A stretch of 64,000 nucleotides of DNA from Tubulanus polymorphus (GCF_964204645.1 NC_134032.1:15615775-15679774); one strand, 5' to 3'. Counted from the first letter of the stretch, positions 1 through 13,119 are shown. Translations and numbers: made by a program. Notes: a model not told the origin generated them from the sequence alone.

Positions 1-643
1 AACATTCAAACTACTTGTATGCAAATCACAAACGCGGAAGTAAGTGGACCGGAAGAAAGTGGCGAACGATTCTACGGATCAGTCTTCTGAACCGACGGCA
101 TCACATAAATCAGTTTTCACCTATTCTAAAACCAGTATTAGATTTTATCAGATTTACTATTAATACTTTGGTTAATATGGCTGTCAGTTTTATAAGATAA
201 ATCAAAATTCAAAGTAAAATGAATATCTCCGTTCATAATTTTTCAGAAATGATTTTTCATCGTAGACTGGTTGCCCGTTCATTCCCGCGCAATGAACATT
301 GACAGTTAGACTGGTTACCGGGCTCTATCAGGCTACTGAATTGACGACTTCGCACATGGTTGGTTTTCACTAATTCAAATTGTTGAGCTTTGGCAGATTT
401 ATCTTATTAAGATAATGAAAATTTTGTAGTCAATATGAGAAAATATTTCAGAATCTGATATAAAATGAATATTTCCGTCAACCATATTTCAGTAATGGTT
501 TTTCAATGTAGACTGGTCGCCTGTCCAATTCTGCGCCACCTGCATTCGCAGTCAGAATAGGACAGGTTTAACCCGTCCGCTATCTTCCGCGGAATATACG
601 GATCCAATCAGATTTCAGTATTTCATCACGTGAACAATGTAAC
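1..643. repeat. two-copy diverged direct repeat, no gene seen
   Basis: Bases about 215-290 and 460-530 are diverged copies of one segment. Both run from a GAATAT(C/T)TCCGT core through a TTTCAG(A/T)AATG stretch into a TAGACTGGT motif. The motif AGACTGGTTACCGG recurs near 325, 2340 and (reverse complement) 2310 and 8085, so this looks like a dispersed local repeat. I see no supported coding region here. Confidence 0.45.
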
Positions 644-880
644 ATGGCCGCCTCCAAAGGGTCTCGATTTACGTTCCATGGACCTCTTAAAAGTCGGTTT
701 TTACATCAATGGAAGAAAGAAACTCGACCAAAACTATCAGGTAACGCTTCTGTGAGAACCTGTACTGCGTGTGGCCTCGAACATATCGACATACAAGGCA
801 GTATGTCTCCGTTACAGCACCATCAAAATCTACCCTGCTCAAAGGAACGGTCGTCAATCGACAACAACCGACGAACTTGA
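644..880 (+). CDS. small ORF, possible first exon, unrecognised
   Basis: The ORF opens with an ATG in a good animal start context (AACATGGCC) and is 78 codons long. A CAG|GTAACG donor-like site lies about 33 codons in, so the real coding part could be only the first exon, beginning MAASKGSRFTFHGPLKS. The N-terminal part is basic. I recognise no family. No downstream exon could be matched with confidence, so it may be a chance ORF. Confidence 0.2.
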   Translation: MAASKGSRFTFHGPLKSRFLHQWKKETRPKLSGNASVRTCTACGLEHIDIQGSMSPLQHHQNLPCSKERSSIDNNRRT

Positions 881-1229
881 GATGGAATAACCAATTTCTA
901 CTGACTGACTTACTGCAGAACTGAACCTAGCCATGCAGCAGAGGCCACGACACTGGCAATTTGTTTGTTCACTTAAGATGGCTGATTGATTATGCTGAAT
1001 GTGACACTAGATATTAGGAGTCTATCAGTATGGTGAAAATATTAGCCTACGACAGGTAACTTCACTTACTTCACTTCAATGTCTTTTATTAAAACTTGTG
1101 AACAGTAAATGAATACTTATTTACAAATATTCTGTTGATTGTCTATTGTAGTGTGTGTGTTCTGATGTTGATTTTCTGAGATACAACTGAGGTTTTCTTA
1201 AGAATGAGAAGTTATACATATTAAATTGA
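881..1229. other. no gene seen
   Basis: AT-rich sequence without a supported ORF, repeat array or RNA gene. Confidence 0.5.
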
Positions 1230-2360
1230 ATGGGCTCAACATGCACAGAATGAATTGTTGTTGTATCACGGTAAGTTTGAAAAACGGATGAAACATGAAT
1301 TGAAAACTCAATCCAGGTTTAATTGTTAGTATATGTATATCGGTTTAATTTCAGAAAGTAACCTCAATCACGAATCAAAGAGATTACTACACGAGCGAGC
1401 ATGCAATTGGAATTGAGATTGGATTTAGGCCTACTTTCTGGTCAAGACTTGGTCTTTGTGATGCTAGTTAAGTTAGAGATATCAGTGTCATTCTGTTGTC
1501 ACACAATTTGCTGTCACAAAATACGTATGTCACCGTCTTGTCAGGCACTCTGTATATTGAATAAGATTTTGTACTAGATAGTGGACAATAAATATAGAAT
1601 TGCCAGTAAAAAAGAGTTTGTCGTGATGGATTTAATACTCAATTTCTAGCAAAAATCATGTATGGTCCATGAGGAGAGGAAAATATTGCAAATATCCAGT
1701 TGATCTGAATAACTGGTCTATCCCAACTTGCTGTCTGTATCATAAGGAATAAATGTAGAGATGCAGCGTTAGATCCAAATATCCGATATCAAAAAAACTG
1801 ACAAGGAGTTCAACTACTGTAAACTTTATTCAGACTTTAGTCATTTTCACATCATCAGAAACACAACAATTGAGTGAGTATATTTTACATATGGTTGACA
1901 AAGAAACCACGTCGCCCTTCAGCCAAGTTCCCTCAGAATGTCTTTCACAGCTGATCCCTTTTTCTTACCTACAAAATTAATAAGTATCAATTCATTAGTG
2001 GCTATTTGAATTCCGAGTAATATCAGCGGATTAATTCGATACTCACAGCAATTAATGCCTTTTCTTCGGTCTTTAAATTTCCGTTTGTTTGCTGATTACA
2101 TTTATGATTCATATATTATCAGCTGATTTACTGTAATCAATCATTCCAGTGCGATTTTGATATTACTCTTAGTTTCGCTTATTCGATGAGACTCCATTTT
2201 AACCCGGAACTAACTCGATACTGACATGTTTGACATGCGTCGAAAATGTAAAATGGAGGATGGGATCAACCGGTCTCTAACTGAAGGTAGAGACCGGCAA
2301 CCAGTCTATTTTCAGTGTAGACTGATCGTGAGGTGGCTAGACTGGTTACCGGTCTCTATG
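1230..2360. repeat. left copy of a ~1.1-kb diverged duplication
   Basis: This segment aligns in order with 6925-8100. Shared landmarks are a GTAAGTTTGAAAAA donor-like site (1271), a TTTAATTTCAG acceptor-like site (1348), a GACAATAAATAT polyadenylation-like motif (1584), and a minus-strand ATG region at 2195-2197. A TGTAAAATGGAGGATGGG block follows at 2247. The plus-strand landmarks read as the last intron and 3' UTR of one transcript; the minus-strand ATG reads as the 5' exon of another. In this copy the minus-strand frame hits a stop after about 18 codons, so it looks decayed. Confidence 0.55.
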
Positions 2361-2511
2361 GGACAGGCAACCAGTCTATGCTCAGACTCACCTACCAGTG
2401 TATGGAATACCTCCACTCCGGCGTTCGATTGCCAGGGCACGGAATCTTGCTCACATTTATACAATTCTTTTCATGCACGCCGCGCTTTATTATGCAGTGA
2501 ACTCTGAAGGT

Positions 2512-2820
2512 TTAGTTTGGGCTATTCACGCGATCACGCCCCGCCGAAGAGTTATCCCTGCAGACTAACCATCGTAAACCAGAGAAGCGTTCCGGAATCC
2601 ATTTTTGAGGATACATCTTCACGTGTCGGGGTTTGATTGCCTTCCACCGATTCAAGCCAACACGAATCCTGCGGCTAGTGCAGATCACTCTTTGGTCTTC
2701 TGTTCTTCGGCCTCGTCGAACTGAATTCAGTTTGTCCGGATTTCTAATAGTGACGAATGCAAAAAGTGAAGGAAAGGAGGCATCCGAAAACTCCATATAG
2801 ACTCCTGAAGTTAAAGACAT
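2512..2820 (-). other. 102-codon ORF, unrecognised
   Basis: An ATG-started frame (MSLTSGVYMEFSDASF...) in a locally GC-richer stretch. A second overlapping frame is also open and reads plausibly after a CCGCAG acceptor-like site near 2672. The two frames cannot both be right, no family is recognised, and I give it little weight. Confidence 0.12.
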
Positions 2821-2829
2821 AGGGTTCAG

Positions 2830-4311
2830 TTAATGCCTTTCTACTTGATGTTTCTAGAAGATACGGAAAGGACCAAACTCAATATCCCCACTAAAACAGG
2901 GATGTATTTAATATGGTTTCATCGTTTCATCATTTGAAGTGAACGTAAACAGCTTGAAAACAAAAACTACCACGAAAATATATCTTAAACTAAATTCAAT
3001 TTCAACGCGATTAATTGTTTACATCAATTTCACCCAGCGGCGTTTGTTATCGAACTGTGATTGAGTTTATATTCATTATCAGATCTGAAATAGCTCCCGT
3101 TATAGCTGCACAGAAAAACGAGTCTATCATGATGTTCCAACTACACAACTACTGTGGCATGCGAGTAATAAATTCACTTTTCCGATACATATCGATTAAG
3201 GGGCAGCACTAGACGGTTCAAGATTTTACACAGCGCGGTATGATTCTACTCTGGCAAGCGAGCTATAAGTTAGTTCACAGATTTGCCGCTATTGATTTGT
3301 TTCGGGGCAGCACCTGACGGTTAAGACATTGAAGAGCTCTGTATCTTGCTGTGGCACGCGAGATTCTGGTCTCTGGGTCCAGTTCTACAGTTCAGAGTCG
3401 ATTCATTTTCAATGGGTCGACAGAGAACTAGATCGCTCACAACTTGAAAAGAAGTATATACTAGTTATTGATGAAAAATTCGAAAATTCCCAAAAAATAA
3501 ATTATACAAATTAAGTAGTTCAATGAATTAATTATATATGCAAAATTTTCAATGAATCCCATCACATCTTCACTCTTATCTTTTTCTGATGATCTGGGCT
3601 CAATTGCACAGTGGTGACCTATATAATAATACTGTTCCATCCTATAGCTGTTGGAATCGCTAGTGAAACTTGCTTGTGAACTTATGGTCTCAGATAAGAC
3701 TGGTGATCTTAAATCGAAGACTTGGCACTGCGACCATTTACTGAGGATCTGGTTGTTATAAACTCTCGCATAAAAACAGTCTGAGGAGAAACTTGTATAG
3801 AAGAGGAATTCCACGAAGAAATTTCCACCAGAGAAAGCCGAGAAAACCAAAATATTTTTAAAAAAACTTGACAATGACCAAGTAATATATATATATGACA
3901 AACTAGTTTTATTAGAAGGCTTGTTGGCCTTTAAAGTTGAATCATATGTTTTTTTAGACAAACATCCATATACTAGAAAAATTTTTTTCTAACATGACAA
4001 AGTATAAAAAACATGATCTTTGAATTGTTCAACACTTGTTACAACACTTGTATGAACAGGCTCAAAGTTTTCTGAGCTAAAAACTCTCCATAACTGAATG
4101 TTTCAATAGCACACAAGTTATTCAATTTTTTACAATTTTTGATAAAAAAAAATGATAACATTTGAATTTTGATTTATCCCAGAAATCAAAAATTAACATA
4201 AATTTCTCAATAAAAGGACAATAATGTAGTCACTGTAATTACATTGATTATAATGTTGACGACTTGTGATTAAACCAAATTACGTTATCTGAAGTAAACT
4301 GAATACTAATT
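2830..4311. other. no gene seen; short two-copy repeat
   Basis: Mostly AT-rich. A roughly 110-bp segment occurs twice (about 3200 and 3305), each beginning GGGGCAGCAC(C/T) and running to a GC(A/G)AGCGAG or CACGCGAG end. The short ORFs here show no family features. Confidence 0.4.
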
Positions 4312-5709
4312 GAGACTAAAAAATAGAGATGACTTCAATAATGTGACAACTTATCCAAATGATGACTTACACACTTAGTGAATTGAATTAGAAATACAAA
4401 TTGAGACTCAAAAATAGAGATGACTTCAATAATGTGACGACTTATCCAAATGATGACTTACACACTTAGTGAATTGAATTAGAAATACAAATTGAGACTA
4501 AAAAATAGAGATGACTTCAATAATGTGACGACTTATCCAAATGATGACTTACACACTTAGTGAATTGAATTAGAAATACAAATTGAGACTCAAAAATAGA
4601 GATGACTTCAATAATGTGACGACTTATCCAAATGATGACTTACACACTTAGTGAATTGAATTAGAAATACAAATTGAGACTAAAAAATAGAGATGACTTC
4701 AATAATGTGACAACTTATCCAAATGATGACTTACACACTTAGTGAATTGAATTAGAAATACAAATTGAGACTCAAAAATAGAGATGACTTCAATAATGTG
4801 ACAACTTATCCAAATGATGACTTACACACTTAGTGAATTGAATTAGAAATACAAATTGAGACTCAAAAATAGAGATGACTTCAATAATGTGACAACTTAT
4901 CCAAATGATGACTTACACACTTAGTGAATTGAATTTGAAATACAAATTGAGACTCAAAAATAGAGATGACTTCAATAATGTGACAACTTATCCAAATGAT
5001 GACTTACACACTTAGTGAATTGAATTAGAAATACAAATTGAGACTAAAAAATAGAGATGACTTCAATAATGTGACAACTTATCCAAATGATGACTTACAC
5101 ACTTAGTGAATTGAATTAGAAATACAAATTGAGACTCAAAAATAGAGATGACTTCAATAATGTGACAACTTATCCAAATGATGACTTACACACTTAGTGA
5201 ATTGAATTAGAAATACAAATTGAGACTCAAAAATAGAGATGACTTCAATAATGTGACAACTTATCCAAATGATGACTTACACACTTAGTGAATTGAATTA
5301 GAAATACAAATTGAGACTCAAAAATAGAGATGACTTCAATAATGTGACAACTTATCCAAATGATGACTTACACACTTAGTGAATTGAATTAGAAATACAA
5401 ATTGAGACTCAAAAATAGAGATGACTTCAATAATGTGACAACTTATCCAAATGATGACTTACACACTTAGTGAATTGAATTAGAAATACAAATTGAGACT
5501 CAAAAATAGAGATGACTTCAATAATGTGACAACTTATCCAAATGATGACTTACACACTTAGTGAATTGAATTAGAAATACAAATTGAGACTCAAAAATAG
5601 AGATGACTTCAATAATGTGACAACTTATCCAAATGATGACTTACACACTTAGTGAATTGAATTAGAAATACAAATTGAGACTCAAAAATAGAGATGACTT
5701 CAATAATGT
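4312..5709. repeat. 91-bp satellite, about 15 copies
   Basis: Units start GAGACTCAAAAATAGAGATG and end AAATACAAATT. Copies differ by only a few substitutions (CTC/CTA, GACAAC/GACGAC), so the array is young. It ends abruptly in a T-tract at 5710. The period is not a multiple of three and no frame stays open. Confidence 0.95.
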
Positions 5710-6088
5710 TTTTTTTCTATATCTCGTTCGTATGATGATCACCTAGAGTCGAATACAGGAATTCGGAATGGAGAATAAGTGCGCATTAATCATCCAACTC
5801 TTTCTTCCCTTCTCTTTCTTCCCTTCCTTTCTCTTTGTTCCCTTCTCTTTCTTCCCTTCTCTTTCTTGTTTACGTTTCCCTGAAAATACGTTATATATTT
5901 CACATGTATGATTAAAATTGAAAATATAAATGCTGCAATGAAAGATAATGAGAATTGCATAAACATGAAGAATTCATTTCAATCTGAAATAATAAACCTC
6001 TAAAATTAATTTAGGAATTATTTTATGAAACTGATCACTGATTCATAAAAATGTTAATTCTTAATTCAATCTTTCATTATCATTTTTG
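5710..6088. repeat. pyrimidine-rich microsatellite and AT-rich spacer
   Basis: Bases 5795-5870 are an irregular CTTTCTTCCCTTCT tract. The remainder is AT-rich with nothing recognisable. Confidence 0.6.
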
Positions 6089-6892
6089 CCGGTGAGTAAG
6101 TACAAATTTACTGCGTCCATGCTAATTTATTCATACCATGATTAAGGATAGTTGTAAGGAAAGTACTGAACTCTATGACTGACTCATTATAAAATGTATT
6201 TTCAAATGATTTAATAGTTATACTTATTTTTCTAGATGCCAAAAGCAGGTTTCAAGCCAATACAATCACATTAAACCATTCAAGTATGCCAAAGGCAATG
6301 AAAAAAATGCGGGCGCCGGCCCATCCACATTTATGAATTATGCCCAAAGCTCAAAAGAAAACCCGGGGCACGTGCCCATCCACATCAAGCCCGTATGCTG
6401 CTGTAAGTACACATTTACTGCTTTCATGCTAATTGATTCATACCATGATTAAGGATAGTTGTAAGGAAAGTACTGAACTGTGACACGATATATGAAGGAT
6501 TTTCAATTTATTTGATATGATATTCTTTATTCTTAATCTAATAGTTTTTCTATTATTATCATTATATTATACTCCTATATCTATGAATTGGTTGTCATTG
6601 TATGAATATGTTTTTTCTTTTATAGCGAACACATTGTCTGAAAATATTGTATTTTAAAATGATTTAATAATTTCATTTATTTTTCTAGATGCCTAAAGCT
6701 AAAAAAAGACTTCAAGAAGAACCCCTTATGATAAGGAAAAGCTTCCGGGTGCTCCAAAAATTGTACCAACCAGGCCAGTAGTACATCAGGTGCTCCAGCA
6801 GTGGTACCAACCAGGCCGCTACACCAGGTGCTCCAGCAGTGGTACCACCCAGACCGGTACATCAGGTGATGATTTTGTGAGTCACAACTCGT
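6089..6892 (+). pseudogene. decayed exon cluster with MPKA-xKK repeats
   Basis: Two exon-like blocks follow TTATTTTTCTAG acceptors at 6235 and 6688, both beginning ATGCC(A/T)AAAGC. The first holds three imperfect internal repeats, each starting Met-Pro-Lys-Ala and then basic residues, and ends at GCTGCT|GTAAGTAC (about 6402). The second encodes a basic start, then imperfect GAPAVVPTRP repeats and a possible GDDF end. The intron after the first block repeats the sequence at 6095-6175, so the exon-intron unit was duplicated. Stops and frameshifts interrupt both blocks. A terminal exon with a similar ending lies at 31725. I recognise no family. Confidence 0.4.
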
Positions 6893-6924
6893 AGGATGTT
6901 TTAAGAAATTGAAGTAATGCGTAT

Positions 6925-8100
6925 CAAATTAGCTCAACATAAAAGAATAGATTGCAATGCATCAAGGTAAGTTTGAAAAATGGATTCTGAACCATTAATT
7001 TGTAAAGTCAATCCAGGTTTAATTATAAGTGTGATATGTATTTTAATTTCAGAATGATAACATCATGCAGTAATCAAAGAGAATAAAGAATCAGCACTAG
7101 CTGTCATGAAATGAGATTCCAAATAACAGGCGGTGAAACTCCTCGATTCTGATAAACTGATGAGGTTTAAAGAGCTGGATTCTGTGAATAACTGCACTAG
7201 CGAGCCTTCAATTTGAATTGTGATTGAATTATCTGTCTGGTCGAGACATGGTCTTTATGATTCTAAAGACACTATCATTCAAATCAGGGATATCAGGATC
7301 GTCCCAATTTGTCGATGAAAAAAAAACTACTGTTCTATGTCATGAAATACGTAGTGTCATTGCTTATTCTCTTGTCAATTGTTTATTCTCTTGTCAGGGG
7401 CTGAACAAGATTTTGTACCAGACGTGAACAATAAATATTGAATTCAGTGAAAAAGAATTGGTCGTGATGAATTTTATAATCGATTTCTAGCAAAGTCAAC
7501 ATTGACAATGTGTGGTCCATGAGGAGAGAGGATATTGCGAATTTCCAGTGTGATCTGAGTAACTTGTCTTGACCAAGTCTCTTAATTTGACTGTCCCAAC
7601 TTGCTGTCTGTATCAGGAAATCAGTAGGCTGAGGTGGATCCAAATATCTGATCTCACAAAGCACTAAGGAGTTCAGCAATTGTAAACTTTATTCAGATAC
7701 TAAATATAGTCATTTTACAACACTGTATTAAAACATCAATTCACTAAATACATCTCACAAAGGATGTCCTCTGTTCCTTCAGAATGTTCTGTATTCAGTG
7801 ACGGTCGCGGCAGAGCTCACCTCGCATTAGATTTCGATCCTTGTTAGTTTGTATTCCGAGTACCAGGTAAATTATCAGCGGATTTATCTGATACTTACAG
7901 CAATTAATGTCTTTCCGTCCATTGTAAAGGGCAATTTTGATATCGCTCGAAGCTAAGCAAATTCGAAGAGACGCCATCTTAACCAGGAAGTAACTTGCTA
8001 CTTTACATGTTTGACCTTATTTGACATGCATCGAAAATGTAAAATGGAGGATGGGCACAACCGGTCTCTAATTGAAGATAAAGACCGGTAACCAGTCTAA
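6925..8100. repeat. right copy of the ~1.1-kb diverged duplication
   Basis: Partner of 1230-2360. The plus strand shows a CAAG|GTAAGTTTG donor, a TTTTAATTTCAG acceptor (about 7053) and AACAATAAATATTG (about 7428), consistent with the 3' end of the decayed exon cluster just upstream. On the minus strand a short open first exon faces it, so the two transcripts would converge. Confidence 0.55.
7899..7977 (-). CDS. possible 5' coding exon, partial gene
   Basis: An ATG in context AAGATGGCG opens a frame of 26 codons plus one base, beginning MASLRICLASSDIKIAL and ending at GCT|GTAAGTATC. Its duplicate at 2195 is broken by an early stop, so this copy is the more intact. No in-phase second exon could be placed, so the product is unknown. 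It could be a relic of the duplicated gene. Confidence 0.3.
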
Positions 8101-8870
8101 AGATATAGCTGTTCAAGCAACTTCGGGAGCAGCGATACCGGGCCCCCGGCAACCTGGGCCAAATTCGGTTTTCGTATCTAGTCTGGTCGGAACTAATATC
8201 CGAATGCGCTTGATTTCCGGACTTTAATTCCGACTGACATTCGGTTTCACTAATTCGACTATAGTCGATCGACTTACTCCGAACCGAAGTTGGCCCTGGC
8301 AAGCGAGGATGGCCAATCATTGCGCGTTTATTGAAAATCCGACTCCGTAATTTAGATAACCTATAGTATATAACCTCAATTCCCCATTATTACTGGCGTC
8401 AATCACATTTTGTAATTCACATGAAAAGCGTCCGCTTCATCTGTCTAAGATATTGTGAAGAAAAGGCATGTCACGAGGGAATGAGTGTCGTCTTGCTTAA
8501 AAAAGTGAAGGGCCCAGGATTTTGGGCCAGGGACCAGTGGAGCTTGGATCTTGAACTGTGGAAGTTACTGCAGGGGTCCTGAAACCGTGTCCAAAGAACT
8601 GAGGAACTGTGTGCTGAAAGTGAAATTCTTAAAATCCGGAACCTGAAAAATCCCTTCATCGAAAACAAAACATTTAAGAAATTCAATAATCATTTATTCA
8701 AGAGCCTTTTACAACATTTTTTCACTGAGGTATTTTCACTCGAGTAAGAATTGAAAGTTATCAGAAATGACATTCTTTACAATGTTTTGAGTATTTAACA
8801 AATTCAACTTATGCACAGAAACATATTACTGCTCTGATCAATTGAACATGTCACCTAAAAACAGAAATCC
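8101..8870. other. no gene seen
   Basis: A GC-richer patch (8120-8300) followed by AT-rich sequence. ORFs at 8003-8320 and 8471-8686 lack recognisable features. Confidence 0.4.
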
Positions 8871-8874
8871 TACT

Positions 8875-10060
8875 AATTCATGAATTAAAACAATAGTAAC
8901 AACTTGTAACTTACCTAAACCCAAAGTGATTCAGAAGTTAAAACCTATTGATTCAATCTCTGAAACCCAGAGATTAAAACATCAGATTCACACTTCTGAA
9001 TCACCTTAAAAACAGTTCTCGAAAATCTCCAATCAAGTTCAACAATTATGAATTATAACTGTTGAACCTGATCGCAGATTATCATTGGAAAACTTGATTC
9101 AAATTATTAATTTGAATCAAGTTTTTCCACCTTTTAATCAGTTTTAACAGAACACAATAGGAACCACTTGTAACTTACCTAAACCTAAAATGATCCAGAA
9201 GTAAAAACCTATTGATTTAATCTCTGAAACCCAGAGATTAAAACATCAGATTTACACTTGTGAATCACCTTAAAACAGTTCTTAATAATCGTGGATTAAG
9301 TTCAACGGTTATGAATTATAACTGCCGAACTTGATCGCGGATTATCATTGGAAAACTTGATCCAGATTATTAATTTGAATCAAGTTTTTCCACCCTTTAA
9401 TCAGTTTAACAGATTACAATAGGAACCACTTAAACTTACCTAAACCCGAAGTGATTCAGAAGTAAAAACCTATTGATTTAATATCTGAAACCCAGAGATT
9501 AAAACATCAGATTTATACTTGTGAATCACCTTATAACAGTTCTTGTGGATCAAGTTCAACAGTTATGAATTATAACTGTTGAACCTGATCAGAGATTATC
9601 ATTGGAAAACTTGATCCAGATTATTAATTTGAATCAAGTTTTTCCACCTTTTAATCAGTCTTAACAACACAATAGGAACCACTTAAACTTACCTAAACCT
9701 AAAATGATCCAGAAGTAAAAACCTATTGATTCAATCTCTGAAACCCAGAGATTAAAACATCAGATTTATACTTGTGAATCACGACCTTAAAACAGTTCTT
9801 AATAATCGTGGATTAAGTTCAACAGTTATGAATTATAACTGCTGAACTTGATCGCGGATTATCATTGGAAAACTTGATCCAGATTATTAATCTGAATCAA
9901 GTTTTTCCACCCTTTAATCAGTCTTAACTGAACACAATAGGAACCACTTAAACTTACCTAAACCTAAAGTGATCCAGAAGTCAAACCTATTGATTTAAAA
10001 TCTGAAACCCAGAGATTAAAACATCAGATTTACACTTCTGAATCACCTTAAATTCTTAAA
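8875..10060. repeat. ~260-bp tandem repeat, about 4.5 copies
   Basis: Units begin near 8911, 9173, 9436, 9689 and 9954 with TTACCTAAACC and contain CTGAAACCCAGAGATTAAAA and TGGAAAACTTGAT(C/T)CA. Unit length varies slightly through small deletions. Each unit holds a minus-strand acceptor-like and donor-like pair about 45 nt apart, but the bases between have stops in all frames. Confidence 0.9.
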
Positions 10061-10404
10061 AATCTCTGACAGAGTTCAACATTTATGACTTAAATCTGAT
10101 TAGAGATTTTTCTCTAGACGAGTCTAAACACAACATAAAATCTTAAAAATTGAAATATTTGAAATCTCTTTCTTAACTTCAATGTTTTCTATTTTTCATC
10201 CATTAATCATATATTACATGCATCTCATTATTTTCTCATTACAAACTAAACTCAATTCATTTACATTCAATCATTTTTTTAGTCTTTTTGCGAAATAACG
10301 AAAGTCACCAATTATACTTAAACAGTTTCAACACCTTTAAACTCCTTCCACTTGATCCATTACGCGATTACACAACACTATTACAACTTCAGATCATTAT
10401 GAAA

Positions 10405-11318
10405 TTGCGGTTCTCGACACTGAATTACACTGGTCCGGTTCATCGTTTAATTGCGGTTCTCGACACTGAATTACACTGGTCCGGTTCGTCGTTTAATTGC
10501 GGTTCTGGACACTGAATTACACTGGTCCGGTTCATCGTTTAATTGTGATTCTCGACACTGAATTACACTGGTCCGGTTCATCGTTTAACTGCGGTTCTGG
10601 ACACTGAATTACACTGGTCTGGTTCATCGTTTAATTGTGATTCTCGACACTGAATTACACTGGTCCGGTTCATCGTTTAATTGCGGTTCTCAACACTGAA
10701 TTACACTGGTCCAGTACATCCTTTAATTGCGGTTCTCGACACTGAATTACACTGGTCCGGTTCATCGTTTAATTGCGGTTCTTGACACTGAATTACACTG
10801 GTCAGGTTCATCATTTAATTGCGGTTCTCGACACTGAATTACACTGGTCCGGTTCATCGTTTAATTGCGGTTCTCGGCACTGAATTACACTGGTCCGGTT
10901 CATCGTTTAATTGCGGTTCTCGACACTGAATTACACTGGTCAGGTTCATCGTTTAATTGTGGTTCTCGACACTGAATTAAACTGGTCCGGTTCATCGTTT
11001 AATTGCGGTTCTTGACACTGAATTACACTGGTCAGGTTCATCATTTAATTGCGGTTCTCGACACTGAATTACACTGGTCCGGTTCATCGTTTAATTGCGG
11101 TTCTCGGCACTGAATTACACTGGTCCGGTTCATCGTTTAATTGCGGTTCTCGACACTGAATTACACTGGTCAGGTTCATCGTTTAATTGTGGTTCTCGAC
11201 ACTGAATTAAACTGGTCCGGTTCATCGTTTAATTGTGGTTCTCGACACTGAATTAAACTGGTCCGGTTCATCGTTTAATTGCGGTTCTCGACACTGAATT
11301 ACACTGGTCCAGTTCATC
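10405..11318. repeat. 46-bp satellite, about 20 copies
   Basis: Consensus starts GCGGTTCTCGACACTGAATT and ends GGTTCATCGTTTAATT. A block of several units is repeated within the array (compare 10780-10990 with 11010-11220), showing higher-order duplication. Confidence 0.95.
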
Positions 11319-11449
11319 GTTCACCGAATTCTTCTGGTGTGAACAGAACTGTTTTCAAGGTTTCAATCACATTGGTTCGATCTCAATCGCTATCGTATAG
11401 ATGCAAAGTGTTGGTTCAATGAAATAGCAGACTCTTAATTTCTGCTGCA

Positions 11450-12185
11450 TGTGAATCTCAACAAACGAAAAACTGAAAAGACAAAAAATAAACAACAAAT
11501 AAATAAAGATGTCAAAGTCAACTCGCTTATTGTAAAAAGAAGATAGAATGTTAGAATTTCATAGAAAAACATGAGATAATTACCTGATTTGTTTGAGTGA
11601 TGATTTCTAAGCAGCAACTTGCGAACAATTCGTATCTGGTTATATCAGGAAGTCGCAATGAGATTTTCTTCAATCTACGCCGAATTAAGTCTTCAATATC
11701 TTAAGTAACATTGTAACAGTTTCTGACTATAACTGATCACAGCTAATTGAAAACTGAAAAGACAAAAAATAAACAACAAATCGATAAGATTTCAAAGTTA
11801 ACTCATTTAATCGGAAAAACAAACAGATAAATTATAGGTGATTTCATACAGAAATATAAGATAATTACCTGATTTGCTTGTCAGATGAATTCCATGTTGC
11901 CAGTTGTACGGACAATTTGTGAATAAATCTCTTTATAAACCTCTTTATATCAAGAAACCGCAATAAGATTTCTAACATCTACCGCCAAATAATGTCTTCG
12001 TTATCTTAACTACCGGTACCATTGTAACAGCAAATTGAAAACTGAAAAGACAAAAATAAATGACAAATGAACAAAGATTACAGAGTAAACTCATTAAATT
12101 TTAGGAACAAAAATTAGTAAAATTAGCATTTCATACAACATAAAATAATTACCTGATTTGCTTGTGAGATGAACTGCAAGTCACC
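11450..12185. repeat. ~285-bp tandem repeat, three copies, with splice-donor-like core
   Basis: Each unit has an A-rich AACTGAAAAGACAAAAATAAA stretch, then about 100 bp later TAATTACCTGATTTG (11579, 11866, 12142). On the minus strand the latter reads CAAATCAG|GTAATTA, a good 5' splice site. A fourth diverged unit lies at 15390-15515, where the same site borders the Asn/Ser-rich minisatellite. Confidence 0.75.
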
Positions 12186-12499
12186 AGATGTTCTAAGTCT
12201 GCTGAAGCTGAGTATGGTTGGTATGCGAGTATAGTGGATTTCATTCAGGAGCTGATTAATTACTGATTACTGCTTCCTCTGATGTTGTTGTTGTTGTCGC
12301 CGATTCTGTCGTCTTTCTGTCGTCTTGTTGATTTACAATACATTTTTTTCTTACAATATTTGTTTTTTTCTTACATCATTTTTCTTTTCTTTCAAACAAT
12401 AATTATTCTTCCTTTTGAATTTAAACAATACCTCTTTTGATCAAACAAGACATCAATATTTTGATTATTAAGAAACTAGGAATTACTGAATTGAGACAA

Positions 12500-13012
12500 T
12501 CAAATCTTCACAATTAACAGGTTTGATTCCTAATATTCAAATCAAAGATTTTCTAATCTTCATAATTAACAGGTTTGGTTCCTGATATTCAAATCAAAGA
12601 TTTTCTTATCTTCATAATTAACAGGTTTGGTTCCTGATATTCAAATCAAAGATTTTTTAATCTTCACAATTAACAGGTTTGGTTCCTGATATTCAAATCA
12701 AAGATTTTTTAATCTTCACAATTAACAGGTTTGGTTCCTGATATTCAAATCAAAGATTTTCTAATCTTCATAATTAACAGGTTTGGTTCCTGATATTCAA
12801 ATCAAAGATTTTTTAATCTTCACAATTAACAGGTTTGGTTCCTGATATTCAAATCAAAGATTTTTTAATCTTCACAATTAACAGGTTTGGTTCCTGATAT
12901 TCAAATCAAAGATTTTTTAATCTTCACAATTAACAGGTTTGGTTCCTGATATGCAAATCAAAGATTTTCTTATCTTCATAATTAACAGGTTTGATTCCAG
13001 ATATTCAAAACA
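12500..13012. repeat. 52-bp satellite, about 9.5 copies
   Basis: Unit begins TTAACAGGTTTGGTTCCTGA and ends AATCTTCACAA. It decays into diverged copies from about 13010 to 13110. Confidence 0.92.
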
Positions 13013-13119
13013 AGTCTTTTAATGTTCATAATTAGAAGTTTAGCTCCCGATTTTTTAATCAAGACATTTAAATCTTGACATAATCTTGACAGGTTTGATT
13101 CCTGATTTTTAACTGACAC

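Noticed and set aside
8911-10000. 45-nt minus-strand micro-exons in the 260-bp repeat
   Set aside because: An acceptor-like TTTCAG and donor GTAAGT are present in each unit, but the enclosed bases have stops in every frame.
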